The notes under the pieces: generated by a model
What the model saw: only the letters and a program-made list of their open reading frames with translations
Database searches by the model: none
Told to the model about the DNA's origin: nothing
Origin: Schistocerca nitens
Lineage: Eukaryota; Arthropoda; Insecta; Orthoptera; Acrididae
Length of the DNA: 64,000 bases
NCBI RefSeq assembly: GCF_023898315.1
Contig: NC_064619.1
Span: 481,161,376 to 481,225,375 of the forward strand
Reading direction: 5' to 3'
Shown here: piece by piece, positions 45,531 through 56,886 of the stretch
Position numbering within the stretch: position 1 is the stretch's first letter
How the letters are laid out: the number at the start of each line of letters is the position of its first letter
Program-made: the position numbers and the translations under genes

Positions 45531-46487
45531 TATGGGAGTATTCGGTCGAGCTATGTAGGTAAGTGATGTGCTTGTTACCGTATTCCACTAACTTTCGTGA
45601 CATTGGCTACCTGTACAGGTATTACTTTGTCGCTTTCTGTACTGATATTTCTTTTTGGATTTTTGTATTGGTGTCTGGCTTTTGAGTTAAGTTATATTCG
45701 TGGAGTGATGTTAAAGATACCAGTTGAATTTCTGTAATATGGTGCTGCATTTCTGCATTTTCGATGCCAACCTCTGCATCCTATTCTTCAACGTATTCTT
45801 CTGGTTGTTTTGTTTTGTATACTTCAGTATTTTTGGGATTCTGTCGTTTTTATTTGAGAATGTATATTCGAAAATAGCCGCAGTTTCCCTCTCAGGTGCA
45901 ATATATGTTATTCAGAATTTTTACATTTCAGAATTTGATTTTTGCATTTTGGTTTTAGAGGAACTGGTGATTATGACGTCCTAATCGCCGTTTTTAGATC
46001 AAATTTGTGTTGCATTTTGAGGCTTGTGATGACGTCATTGGTGAAAGTGGACAGGTTTTATCGAAGGTTCTTGTTCACCCCAATGATTCACCATAGTTGA
46101 AACACAGTGCCGTACATCTGGCCGGGACGGCGCGTCCCTATTTAGCCTTAGGGGGAGGGTTTGGTTTGGTTTTGCTTTGCTTAGGTGCAGGAAACGTCTG
46201 CGGTCGTACGGGCCAAAAGAAAAACTATAGAACACTAAGACAGAGATCAGTTAAAAAACGACTGTGCGTCAGTCCCAATTGACATAATACAAGGCAGCTA
46301 AAACCAGGGGAGAGGCGCACACTGCGCCCGCTGTCACCTCCAGATGAGATCACAGCCGGTCACACCTGTTAATCAGTTTAGTAAGACGTGATGCGTTTTG
46401 ACGTCGCAGGCTGATAATTACTGGACTGGTGAGTTAAATGTATCGGTTGAAATGCTCGAGCGATGTGCTGTGGTGCTGTAACGACAT
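45531..46487. other. No gene recognised
   Basis: T-rich plus frame of 86 codons (45724-45984) with many Phe/Leu/Ile; low complexity and unrecognised. A GC-richer patch lies at 46120-46210. Confidence 0.4.
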
Positions 46488-46498
46488 AGCAGCTCATA

Positions 46499-46698
46499 AA
46501 AATGGTACAAATGGCTGTGAGCACTCTGCGACTTAACTTCTGAGCTCATCAGTCACCTAGAACTTAGAACTAATTAAACCTAACTAACCTAAGGACATCA
46601 CACACATCCGTGCCCGAGGCAGGATTCTAACCTGCGACCGTAGCGGTCACTCGGTTCCAGACTGTAGCGCCTAGAAGCGCATGGCCACTCCGGCCGGC
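46499..46698 (-). mobile_element. tRNA-derived SINE, family 1
   Basis: Reverse-oriented copy with tgcccgaggcaggattctaa (B box mutated) and head ending ggccactccggccggc. Duplication agcagctcata / agcagcacata at 46488-46498 and 46699-46709, one mismatch. Confidence 0.94.
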
Positions 46699-46709
46699 AG
46701 CAGCACATA

Positions 46710-48375
46710 GTTTTCGCCCCAGATGTAAGCATTGCTGTTATACAGAAGCAGCCAAATATCAGTTCTCTACATTCTGTATTATCTAGTGCGCTACTTCCAT
46801 GGCAAACATGTTGATTATTTTGATTCTGTTTAGAGCGATGATAACTGAATACCTTGCAATAGTGAATGCTGTGGGAGGTGTTCTACAGATGAGCGAGATG
46901 AGGCCAGAGCATTATCTACTTGGACTACTCTTACCTGGGCTGTTTTATTTACGAGAGTGTGTACTGCGGAATGTTATTTAGACTTCTTATGGGAATTTTG
47001 TGGATTGTCAGCGGGAGACGTGTGTGGAACTCTTTTAAAAACGACCAATGTTGATTTCCCGATTTAGTTATATTGTACGAAATGTACGAAACCAGTACGA
47101 TCAGGAAAAATACGTAGTTCGTTAGATGTCAACTGACGATACAACAGAGTATTATTTTGCTCCCTTGCTGGGTTAAAGAATATACAGTAGTAGTCACTGC
47201 TACAGAAAGCTGTATAACTACAATTACTGTTGGCGATTTTGATTTTTGCCGTGAGATATGTAATGTGATTGTTGTTAATATTACAAAATGCAGTGGCTGT
47301 ATTTTCACAGTTTGGCTTAGTAGGCCAAAATTTTCCTTGTGAGTCGCTCACAGTTTCTGTGAGAGATAGCAAATGGCCATAGTAACACTCTCATAGGATT
47401 TAAACTTTCGCTTAAGTTTTCTTCAGATTTCATTTTTATTTCGTTTCATTATCCTCCAGTTAAAGTAAATCAACCGATCACAAATTTGACGAACTTTTAC
47501 ATCTTCGGAATATGACATACCTATGTTCGTCCTTCCATTGAACAAATGGGGCGTCCAGTACCTTTAAATTCTACGTCTTCGTGTACTGTGTTATATTAAC
47601 GTCGCCAGTTTCCACATTTGATTTAACAGATCAGAGTCCTCCGAATGGTTTAGTGTCTTCCCAGGTACTTTTTGCAAACTGAGGGGATCGGTGAAGTTTT
47701 ATTCCTAGCGGACCTGAATATCTTGTGGCCGGCACATCTTTCTAGTGGGGCGTATTAAATTCTAAGAGTATCGAATTAAGAATATGTTAAAATGCTTCAG
47801 TTTATTTGTTGTGGTGGTAATATATTTAGAAAAATCTTAAAATGGTACATACTGAACGAAATCACAAGAATAAATAAATTTAGGAGCTGTATACCTAACT
47901 TTTTCATAACTATGTGGAAGAGAGTTATTGAAGTGTACAAGTCATGGTGCTGCTCAAGGTAAAATTAAAGTGAGTGGAGTAGGAGACTATGTTTGTTTGT
48001 ATTCAGCAGTAGACGGATTTGCTATCGCATTATTCTGGAAAAAAAGATATTGCGGTGTGGCCGACCTTAAGCAAAGTGTAGAAAAGAAGATTTTGAAAGT
48101 TATTTAGAAAATTGTGATGAATACAATTCACATTACTGTTCCATTATCGTACTGCATAACACCGACACATTATAGGAAGAAAAAGTACTTGTTTAACCTT
48201 ACTTTTTTCCATATCTATAAACTATCAAGGGCATTACTGAATTACCTAGTAATTTTATGTTATGTCGCCTTATCCTAATCTTTTGTGTTGTAGGTCGGGA
48301 GTTATTACCTGCCATTTCGATTTCTTGTGTATTCCTTCAATTGTAAGCATTAACTAAATTGTCTACCTCTACGTC
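46710..48375. other. No gene seen
   Basis: AT-rich with frames of at most 102 codons (47372-47064 minus), unrecognised. Confidence 0.45.
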
Positions 48376-49200
48376 TACGTCAACGTGATAACTCTGCCAT
48401 TCACAATAAAGAGCTTGGCAGATGGTTCAATGAACCACCTTCTCTACCGTTCCACTTTCCAACGGTGCGCGAGAAAACGAGAAGTTAAATTTTTCTGTGC
48501 GAGCCCTGATTTCTCTTATTTTATCGTAATGATCATTTCTCCCTATGTACGTGGGTGCCAAGACAACCTTTCCGCAATTGGAGGAGAGAACTGGGGATTG
48601 AAATTTCATGAGAAGTTTCCCTCGCAACGAGAAACGCCTTTGTTTTAATGATTGCCACTCCAATTCACGTATCATTTCTGTGTCACTATCTCCCCTGTTT
48701 CTCGACAGTACAAAAAGAGCCGCCCTTCTTTGAACTTTTTCGATGTCATCCGCCAATCCCACCTCATGCGGATCCCACACTGCACAGCAATACTCCAGAA
48801 TAGGGCGGAAGAGCGTGGTGTAAGCAGTCTCTTTAGTAGCCCTGTTGCACCTTGTGAGTGGCCTGCCAGTGAATCACAGTCTTTGGTTTGCTCCACCCAC
48901 AACATTATCTATGTGATCGTTTTAATTTAGGTTATCTGCAATTGTTATCCCTAAGTATTTAGCTGAATTTGCAGCCTTCAGATTTGTGTGACTTACCGCG
49001 TAATCGAAATTTAGCGGATTATTTTTAGTATTCAAGTGAATAACTTCACACTTTTCTTTATTCAGGGTCAGTTGCTACTTTTCGCAGCATACAGGTATCT
49101 TATTTAAATAATTTTGCAATTCGTTTTGGTCATCTGATTACTTTACAACACGGTAAATGACAGCATCGTCTGCAAACAACCTAATTGTGCCTTATCATAG
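48376..49200 (-). pseudogene. CR1-like LINE, C-terminal reverse transcriptase and 3' end
   Basis: Minus strand, starting near 49190: RLFADDAVIY-like catalytic block in broken frames, then LTLNKEKCEVIHL and KYLGITI near 48960. Next is TLFRPILEYCCAVWDP, and in the open frame 48780-48427 WDPHEVGLADDIEKVQRRAA, then SRNRGDSDTEMIRELEWQSL. This order (YADD, LEY..VWDP, QRRAARF, LxWxxLxxRR) is that of CR1/jockey-group LINEs. Several frameshifts and stops. The element is truncated upstream of the FADD block. Confidence 0.85.
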
Positions 49201-50099
49201 TGATAAGAGAATATTCCGTCCGTTACAAATGAATTTACGTGTGTGTACGAAACTTTTTTACCTAATCGTGCTAAGCATTTTAGAGGTCTATAATATACAG
49301 TATATCTGTAATTAGTTTTTATCGATATAATAAAGCAAAATCTAAGCTGAAACTGATGTAAAATGGTGCAAATATTATAAACATTATCATGAAATCATTA
49401 TTGGGCTTCAGTCACACATCCTGATATAGTCATATTTCTATAGAACAAACAACTACTGCATCACGTTTGCTTCTTTTGTTTTTGCGTTATTATTGCACAC
49501 AAAAGTCCTTAGAGAGGTGTAATTGAAGTTACTTATCATTGTTATCTAACGAAATATCTTAAAATTACACAGATATTTTTAAACTTTTTCATTACTTTAT
49601 TTTTGGGACATAACTGTGTCATTTTCTTCAGGTTGAAGTTCCCTTTACAGCCATGAACATTGCGGAACCCTCCAGTCTGTGAGAGAATCCTAACGTCAAG
49701 GTGGACCAGATGTAAACGCTACTCATCTAGCGCATGTCGTACCCCCATAAATCTTCCAAACGACTCTTCTTTACTTTTGGTGGAATAAATAAAAAAATAA
49801 AATAAAAACCTGCATTCTGGAACAGCATTTGCCTCTGCAACGTTAGTCCTGAAAGTAAAATTTAAGGTCATAACAAATCATAGGGTGTAGGGGCCACAGT
49901 ATAAGAAGCAGCGGTCATGAACTCTCTCTGAATTCTCAGTCGATCTTAAGGCTGAGCAATATGTTCGCACCATTAATACCTCATTAATACCTTTGTTTAC
50001 TCGCTTGAGGTCCCATCCACATGCTAATCAATTGATATTTGCCCTATGCAGTTCAGTGAATTGCAGCATCAGATTGATTATACTAAGTATGCTTTGATT
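49201..50099. other. No gene seen
   Basis: AT-rich, no long frame; may contain more unreadable LINE sequence on the left side. Confidence 0.45.
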
Positions 50100-50587
50100 T
50101 ATGTGTCCTGATCAGCCAGAATGTTATGGCCACCGACCTACTGTCGATATAAACCCGTCCAGGCGATAGCAGCGACACATGGCGCGGAATGACTGCTAAC
50201 CAGACAAACGCACGGTGCATGTAGTATCTGTGAGCCTGCCGTCCGTGTGTAGAATGGCAGAGGGCCGCGATCTATCTCAGTTTGACCGAGGGCCGATTGT
50301 GATGGCATTTCCGAAGACTGCATGACTTGTCGCGGCCACCCCTCATCACAGATGTCGGACGTCGTAAGCTGGGCAGACTGGTAAAGCAGGACAGGCCACG
50401 AACTATGGCAGAATGAACATTAGAGCTTAATGCTGGACAGAGTGCAAGTGTATGTGAACGCGTCGTACCGAACACTCGTAACGAAGCGCCTCCATAGCCG
50501 TCGACATACACTCCTGGAAATGGAAAAAAAAACACATTGACACCGGTGTGTCAGACCCACCATACTTGCTCCGGACACTGCGAGAGG

Positions 50588-50791
50588 GGCCGGCCGAAGT
50601 GGCCGTGCGGTTAAAGGCGCTGCAGTCTGGAACCGCAAGACCGCTACGGTCGCAGGTTCGAATCCTGCCTCGGGCATGGATGTTTGTGATGTCCTTAGGT
50701 TAGTTAGGTTTAACTAGTTCTAAGTTCTAGGGGACTAATGACCTCAGCAGTTGAGTCCCATAGTGCTCAGAGCCATTTGAACCATTTGAAC
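50588..50791 (+). mobile_element. tRNA-derived SINE, family 1, subtype B
   Basis: Head ggccgaagtggccgtgcggt then taaaggcgctgcagtctgg; B box ggttcgaatcct. Perfect 12 bp duplication cactgcgagagg at 50576-50587 and 50792-50803. Third layer of the nest: SINE in inner Tc1 in outer Tc1. Confidence 0.97.
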
Positions 50792-50968
50792 CACTGCGAG
50801 AGGGTTGTACAAGCAATGATCGCACGCACGGCACAGCGGACACACCAGGAACCGCGGTGTTGGCCGTCGAATGGCGCTAGCTGCGCAGCATTTGTGCACC
50901 GCCGCCGTCAGTGTCAGCCAGTTTGCCGTGGCATACGGAGCTCCATCGCAGTCTTTAACACTGGTAGC

Positions 50969-51991
50969 ATGCCGCGACAGCGTGGACGTGAACCGTATGT
51001 GCAGTTGACGGACTTTGAGCGAGGGCGTATAGTGGGCATGCGGGAGGCCGTGTGGACGTACCGCCGAATTGCTCAACACGTGGGGCGTGAGGTCTCCACA
51101 GTACATCGATGTTGTCGCCAGTGGTCGGCGGAAGGTGCACGTGCCCGTCGACCTGGGACCGGACCGCAGCGACGCACGGATGCACGCCAAGTCCGTAGGA
51201 TCCTACGCAGTGCCGTAGGGGACCGCACCGCCACTTCCCAGCAAATTAGGGACACTGTTGCTCCTGGGGTATCGGCGAGGACCATTCGCAACCGTCTCCA
51301 TGAAGCTGGGCTACGGTCCCGCACACCGTTAGGCCGTCTTCAGCTCACGCCCCAACATCGTGCAGCCCGCCTCCAGTGGTGTCGCGACAGGCGTGAATGG
51401 AGGGACGAATGGAGACGTGTCGTCTTCAGCGATGAGAGTCGCTTCTGCCTTGGTGCCAATGATGGTCGTATGCGTGTTTGACGCCGTGCAGGTGAGCGCC
51501 ACAATTAGGACTGCATACGACCGAGGCACACAGGGCCAACACCCGGCATCATGGTGTGGGGAGCGATCTCCTACACTGGCCGTACACCACTGGTGATCGT
51601 CGAGGGGACACTGAATAGTGCACGGTACATCCAAACCGTCATCGAACCCATCGTTCTACCATTCCTAGACCGGCAAGGGAACTTGCTGTTCCAACAGGAC
51701 AATGCACGTCCGCATGTATCCCGTGCCACCCAACGTGCTCTAGAAGGTGTAAGTCAACTACCCTGGCCAGCAAGATCTCCGGATCTGTCCCCCATTGAGC
51801 ATGTTTGGGACTGGATGAAGCGTCGTCTCACGCGGTCTACACGTCCAGTACGAACGCTGGTCCAACTGAGGCGCCAGGTGGAAATGGCATGGCAAGCCGT
51901 TCCACAGGACTACATCCAGCATCTCTACGATCGTCTCCATGGGAGAATAGCAGCCTGCATTGCTGCGAAAGGTGGATATACACTGTACTAG
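50969..51991 (+). pseudogene. Tc1-like transposase with two nonsense mutations
   Basis: One frame of 340 codons starting MPRQRGREPYVQLTDFERGR. Two helix-turn-helix units (LTDFERGRIVGMREAVWTYR to about residue 50; SQQIRDTV...SARTIRNRLHEAG to about 115). Catalytic residues are D155 (VVFSDESRF), D244 (FQQDNARPH) and E277 (SPIEHVWD). Only two stops break it: TGA at 51479-51481 (codon 171, in a position usually Trp in R-V-W-R) and TAG at 51506-51508 (codon 180). There is no frameshift. D244 and E277 are separated by 32 residues, two fewer than the DD34E typical of Tc1. I chose the 50969 start because the open frame upstream runs through the SINE and terminal repeat. Confidence 0.92.
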
Positions 51992-52148
51992 TGCCGACAT
52001 TGTGCATGCTCTGTTGCCTGTGTCTATGTGCCTGTGGTTCTGTCAGTGTGATCATGTGATGTATCTGACCCCAGGAATGTGTCAATAAAGTTTCCCCTTC
52101 CTGGGACAATGAATTCACGGTGTTCTTATTTCAATTTCCAGGAGTGTA

Positions 52149-52790
52149 TATATGGGTCAATGTTAACACCACGACATCGGCAACTACGACTAAATTGGTC
52201 TCGTGACCATCGGCTCTGGACATTGGCGCAGTCGCAGAGCGTTGTATGGTCTGATTAATCTCGGTACTTTCATCATCATGCCGATGGGAGGGCGAGAATC
52301 CGTTTCTTGAAGGGCATCAGGTCCTTGACGCCTGTACTGTGAGATGGAGACAAACTGAACGCGGCTCCATTATGCTCTGGGGAACATCCATGGGACCAGT
52401 GGATCTTGTGCAAGGTACCATGACGGCCAAGGATTACCGTGTACTGATTGCAGACCAGGGACACCCCTTCATGAGGGTCGTGTTTCCCGATGGCAGTGGC
52501 AATTTTCAACAAGAGAGGGTGACATGTCACAAGGCCAGGAGTCTGATGGAGTGGAGTGTGTGGAGTGGTTCGACGAACACAGTTATGAATTCCAGTTGAT
52601 GTGTTGGCCCTCCCAACCCGATCGAAGACATCTCGGAATGTGGCGTCACAGCTCATCACACCCCTCCCCGTAATTTACGGTAATTAGATGACTTGTGTGT
52701 GCAGATGTGGTCTCACCCCCTCCAGCGACCTGCCAAAGCCTCATTTCATCCATACCACGACACGTCGCCGTTGATATCCGTCCCAGAGGT
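52149..52790 (+). pseudogene. Outer Tc1 transposase, catalytic half, decayed
   Basis: Readable blocks: TERGSIMLWGTSMGPVDLV near 52350, then FQQERVTCHKARSLMEW near 52505, where the second catalytic Asp of QQDN is Glu. The following PPNPIEDISE near 52615 corresponds to the Glu block (SPDLNPIEHLWD) with a shifted frame. The first half is at 50250-50500. Inactive. Confidence 0.82.
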
Positions 52791-52842
52791 GGACATACCG
52801 GCTATTAGGTAGATGGTCATAATTTTCTGGCTGATCAGTGTA

Positions 52843-54609
52843 GTTTACACGTACAAGTATAGACAGTCGTTAATGAGTGAGCACTGTATGCTGAGGGCGA
52901 CAAATGTTGATTACATTTTAGTTGCTGCGTGTGCAGGGCCGTATTATATGTGGCTCACTGAGTTGAATAGTAAATTTTGGGATTATAGCGACTAATATGT
53001 TATCCTTCGAAGCAGAGATTTTGTAGTCAGTGTAGTCTTTTGAGTGTTATCATTAGTGTCAATGATTTTGCTGTTAAACTTCATAAACAAATTTTGAATG
53101 AAAAGTCCAGTGTATTCCAAATTTTTCCATTCGTGTACCATTGGCACAACAGTTTTTATTACTATTATTGCTTATATTCATTTTGTTACTCGAATAAAAA
53201 TAAGAAGTAGGAATTACTCACTTCTAACTTCCACTTTCATTGACGAACAGATAATGGCAGATGGGACTCGCATTGGAGAGAAAATCAAAAGAGTTTTATT
53301 CCTAAGGAACCATTCTTGCGTTTGCCATAACCTACTTAGAGAAGTTATCGACCCCTACATCCAGGTGGTCGAAAGAGAACTTCAACCACCCTCATGCGAG
53401 TCCCCTGCATTACCACAACGCCGCCTGTTGCAAATAAAACAAATAACGAGACGTGTTATATCATTAATCCAAAGATTTATTGGATTGGTAACTGTGGTTT
53501 CAGGTGGTATTCGCCACGATATCGCCGTCGAACAGTTTAGCAGCCAGACGGTCTTCACCAGATGTCGCGTTGATGGCCACGCGTCCACACATCCAGCGTC
53601 TGGCATGGCGGCTCTCAAGAGCTGCGCGGTGTGAAGTACAGACCTCCAAGGTGGGCGCGGAGGACACTGGAGTGATCTGCCGACAAATATAAATTTCAAA
53701 ATTAAAAACGTCGCCCTATTATGGTGGGTTGACATGACATCTGTAAAGAAAAGTGCTAAATTATCGTAGGATCCCATGGTAATAAATGGTCGTTCCTGTA
53801 TCCATAGAAGCGGTGTTTCTATCGCCCCATCTCATGAACCCTAGAACACTAATTATCGCAAATATGAAAACTACCGACAGTGAATGTTTGCCTGTATACT
53901 CGTCCCGGAGTGCGGTCTACTGTGGTCAAATGGTCTACAGAATTATTGCATCATGATGGTAGATAGTTGTTACAAGTATCAGAATATTTCAGAGTTAGTC
54001 GATACCTCACGCAGACTGATGTATTATCCTTACCTGAACTATACTCATTAAGGAACGGAGAGAATTCAGGCTGTGAGCAAATGCATCAATACCAAAATGC
54101 TAGAATTTCTTAAAACAAGTTGTGCAAATGTTCATTTCAAATTAGGACAGCTGCCTGGATAATTGCGCGAGAGAAAAATAAACAAACATGCAGCATAAAA
54201 AATAGGATCAAAGTACCAAGTATAATCATGCGACACTGAAGGTGAAACTGTGCTGTAAACTTGATAACTGTTCTATGGGCCGGAGATAACACAGGAGAAT
54301 GTTTTCTGAAAGGCTGTACATGATGTGAATGCGTAGGAAACCATATTGTACCACTTATTCTTGAGTTTAAGTGAATCGTACCTATGCTGGAGCAAAACGA
54401 AATGTATGTCACGAATGGACTACGTATCTGAACACAATTCACAACTGGCATAAAAGAAGAGCAGACTATGGGTACTGACAAAGTTTATGGGGCTACCAAG
54501 AACTTTGTAGCCATGGGGATGTATCTAAGCTGATAATATTTGACTTATATTTAAAATCATAAAACTGTAGACTAGAAAAAAAACATGAAGATTCCCCTTC
54601 TGAAGGGAG
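52843..54609. other. No gene recognised; GC-richer patch
   Basis: A plus frame of 178 codons (53098-53634) and an overlapping 131-codon minus frame (53777-53382) cover a GC-richer patch at about 53390-53680. Codon content is not clearly protein-like and neither matches a family I know. The rest is AT-rich. Confidence 0.35.
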
Positions 54610-54689
54610 TTACCATGTGGTCATGAAACGAGAAATACACTTAGAAACCAAAATCTGTAGTTCTCTACCAAGATCGAAGTACCACTCAC

Positions 54690-54773
54690 CGCAACAGCAC
54701 GACTTTAATCCTCCTCCTGCAGCCGTTTCTGCAGCAACTGCACAAAGAAAGCGTCCAGCGTGCGCTGACGCTC
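54690..54773 (-). other. Candidate exon, block D copy 1 (84 bp)
   Basis: Minus strand: TTTTTTCCAACAG precedes the unit (good 3' splice site) and GTGAGTGG follows it (GT at 54689-54688, good 5' splice site). In frame it reads ERQRTLDAFFVQLLQKRL, then QEED and a TAA. The copy at 55566-55648 has the same borders. Gene not identified. The stop means it is either a terminal coding exon read on another phase or a decayed copy. Confidence 0.4.
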
Positions 54774-54784
54774 CTGTTGGAAAA

Positions 54785-54964
54785 AATGGCTTTGAGCACT
54801 ATGGGACTTAACTTCTGAAGTCATCAGTCCCCTAGAACTTAGAAGTACTTAAACCTAAGTAACCTAAGGACATCACACACATCCATGCCCGAGGCAGGAT
54901 TCGAACCTGCGACCGTAGCAGTCACGCGGTTCCGGACTGAAGCGCTTAGAACCGCATGGCCTCG
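54785..54964 (-). mobile_element. tRNA-derived SINE, family 1
   Basis: Reverse-oriented copy with tgcccgaggcaggattcgaa and head ending agaaccgcatggcctcg. Duplication tgttggaaaa at 54775-54784 and 54965-54974; the duplicated bases are the pyrimidine tract of the candidate splice acceptor next to it. Confidence 0.95.
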
Positions 54965-55565
54965 TGTTGGAAAAGGTCTTATTACTTTCATGTTATGTAA
55001 CACGTTAAGTGATTCTGGATTTGTACTAGTTCCTGTCATAGAAAAGTGTAACGAATTCTAACATTTATCCTAAGTTAGCAGGATACAGATATCGATATTA
55101 AGAATATAATAATTCAATTTACTATCCAAATAACTTAATTCGTTTCACTTCTCAGCAACTATTCATACTTACAAATAACCAATATCACATTATCTTTAAC
55201 ACTACTTTGGTACGACTGGTTAATGCTGTGCTTCTGAGGTTATGCCGTGTTGTTGTTCCTGCTTTATGGTCAACATTTCAACAACTGACCGAGCCATATC
55301 CTTCAGATCGTGTGACGATCCCAGACTGGTTTCAGTCCAAGCACCGAATACACATTACCGCAAAGTTCGCCGCACGTGAAGTTAATCACTGGGACGTCCG
55401 TGGAAGTATTGAGCACAAAATTAACACAACAATTCGGCCGAACAAACGGGAGCAGATCAGCACTAGTATTATATTCGACAGTAAGTTATCATGTAGTGAG
55501 AAAACGAAAAATTCACTTTGAAACCGAATGCTAGTATTCTTTCTACTGTTGTAATTTACACTCAC

Positions 55566-55648
55566 CATAACTGAAAGAACTTCTTTCTCACCAGCAGACG
55601 CTTCTGCAGTATCTCCTCAGAAAACGAGTCCAGGGTGAACTGACGTTC
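55566..55648 (-). other. Candidate exon, block D copy 2 (83 bp)
   Basis: Minus strand: TTCTTTCCCAACAG then 83 bp reading ERQFTLDSFSEEILQKRLL and onward in one open frame, then GTGAGTG (GT at 55565-55564). The Arg-Gln-x-Thr-Leu-Asp-x-Phe and Leu-Gln-Lys-Arg-Leu positions are shared with copy 1. The 1 bp length difference means the two would leave different reading phases. Family unknown. Confidence 0.42.
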
Positions 55649-55785
55649 CTGTTGGGAAAGAACTTATTAGTTCGATGAGTGGTAGAATATGTTTAGTAAT
55701 TCAGAGATAGCGCTAGTTCTTTACACATATATGTGTTATAATTTATTACATTTATTTCGAATTTTTGGCCTAGAGATAGTGATAG

Positions 55786-56875
55786 TGAGAATTCACTTAT
55801 AGCCTGTAGTATCAGTTACAATTCTGTTCTTCCGACATTCACTACCATTGTCCTACGTACGATGAGTTAATCTGGAATGACAGAGGCCTACTACTTAAGC
55901 CACTGTCTTTTATTACGAGCTCCTCCTTGTTCTTCCTCTGGAAAGGAAGGTAAAAGTTTTACTAACAGTTCCTGTTTCTCTGTTCTCTGACTCCACATGT
56001 CCTTTGGTCAGTCTCATATTAACCATTTTCAACAGCTAACTGGATGAGCAACCAGATGGTCTGCAACGTCGTCTTCAACCAGTCGCTCGTGTTGGTAGCA
56101 TATAAAGTGAAGCTCTGCTCCTAAAATATTTTTCAGCATAATTCTCTACCACTTGAGAGAGGTGTTACCATTCTGAAGCCTTTCACATTGTTATTTGTTC
56201 AGTTAACAAATAGCACACCTAATTTCCCGGAATGATAAATGATTTGGTTAGAATCAACTGTCCATGTCTTACGTCAGTGTTACATTTAATGGGCCTCAAT
56301 ACAGTTGCCAGAATTGTTTAATCAGCATTCAGGTTCGATTATCAACATCGTCTTACCTAATGCGACAAGTCCGGATATAATGCGGTGATAACACGGAGCA
56401 GAGGAGCTAGGGCCAATGGGATCTGGGGGAAAGAGCCAGCAGACATGTAGCGAAGGAGGCCTGCAGGAACACAGCGGTACACAGTGTTAAATTACCTTGG
56501 AGGTCAGAGAACATACGACTGTGGAAGATGGTGTGAATGGCCAAGCATCCGGCAAAGTCTCACTTCATACACATCGCTTTTACACGGTGAAGTCACCCTG
56601 CAGGTCACAGAATATACGACTGTGACATGCTGAAGTCACCCTGTCTCCCATCCGAATAGGACACATTTCTAATGGCTTCATACTCATGTTAAACTACCAC
56701 TAGGTCGGTGACGCATGTGGTTTTAGAATTCTTATACTCCGTCAGTTATGACACTTTATCTTTTGATGCGAAGGCAGAAGTAATTTTATGAGGACTCCAG
56801 CTCTTTGTTTTTCTTGAAGTCGAGACGACTGACATAACATTGGTAAGCTAGAAAGCAATATTCTAGTCGTCGTAC
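55786..56875. other. No gene recognised
   Basis: On the minus strand a pyrimidine tract ending CTTCCTTTCCAG near 55943 followed by an Arg/Lys-rich open stretch could be another exon start, but no paired signal was found. Remainder has no readable feature. Confidence 0.35.
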
Positions 56876-56886
56876 TATGTCTCTCA

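Larger units (their letters stand above)
50509..52146 (+). mobile_element. Inner Tc1-like transposon, nearly intact
   Basis: Ends cactcctggaaatgg (50509) and tttccaggagtg (to 52146); inverted repeats extend about 27 bases to aacac on each side. TA target duplication at 50507-50508 and 52147-52148. It is 1,638 bp including a SINE and its duplication (about 1.4 kb without). Encodes the transposase at 50969-51991. Confidence 0.95.
50102..52840 (+). mobile_element. Outer Tc1-like transposon (host of a nested Tc1 element)
   Basis: Ends are inverted repeats: ctgatcagccagaatgttat at about 50109 and, inverted, attttctggctgatcag at 52823-52839. TA follows at 52841-52842 and also lies at 50100-50101. 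The left part begins MAEGRDLSQFDRGPIVMAF near 50255 (helix-turn-helix); the right part (52149-52790) holds the catalytic half. The two are separated by a complete second Tc1-like element at 50509-52146. Confidence 0.88.
54610..55785 (-). repeat. Tandem duplication block D, two copies
   Basis: Copy 1 about 54610-55080 (with a SINE), copy 2 about 55490-55785, direct orientation. Matches include atgaaacgagaaatacactt against gagaaaacgaaaaattcact, then cgtttctgcagcaactg against cgcttctgcagtatctc, then gctgacgctcctgttgg against ctgacgttcctgttggg. The central part is an exon-like unit with conserved splice signals on the minus strand. Confidence 0.75.

Noticed and set aside
50738..50968. N-terminal 77-codon extension of the inner Tc1 transposase
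   Set aside because: The open frame runs through the SINE and the terminal repeat; the conserved protein begins at 50969.
50744..51324. 148-, 76- and 83-codon minus-strand frames
   Set aside because: Shadows of the GC-rich transposase frame on the plus strand.
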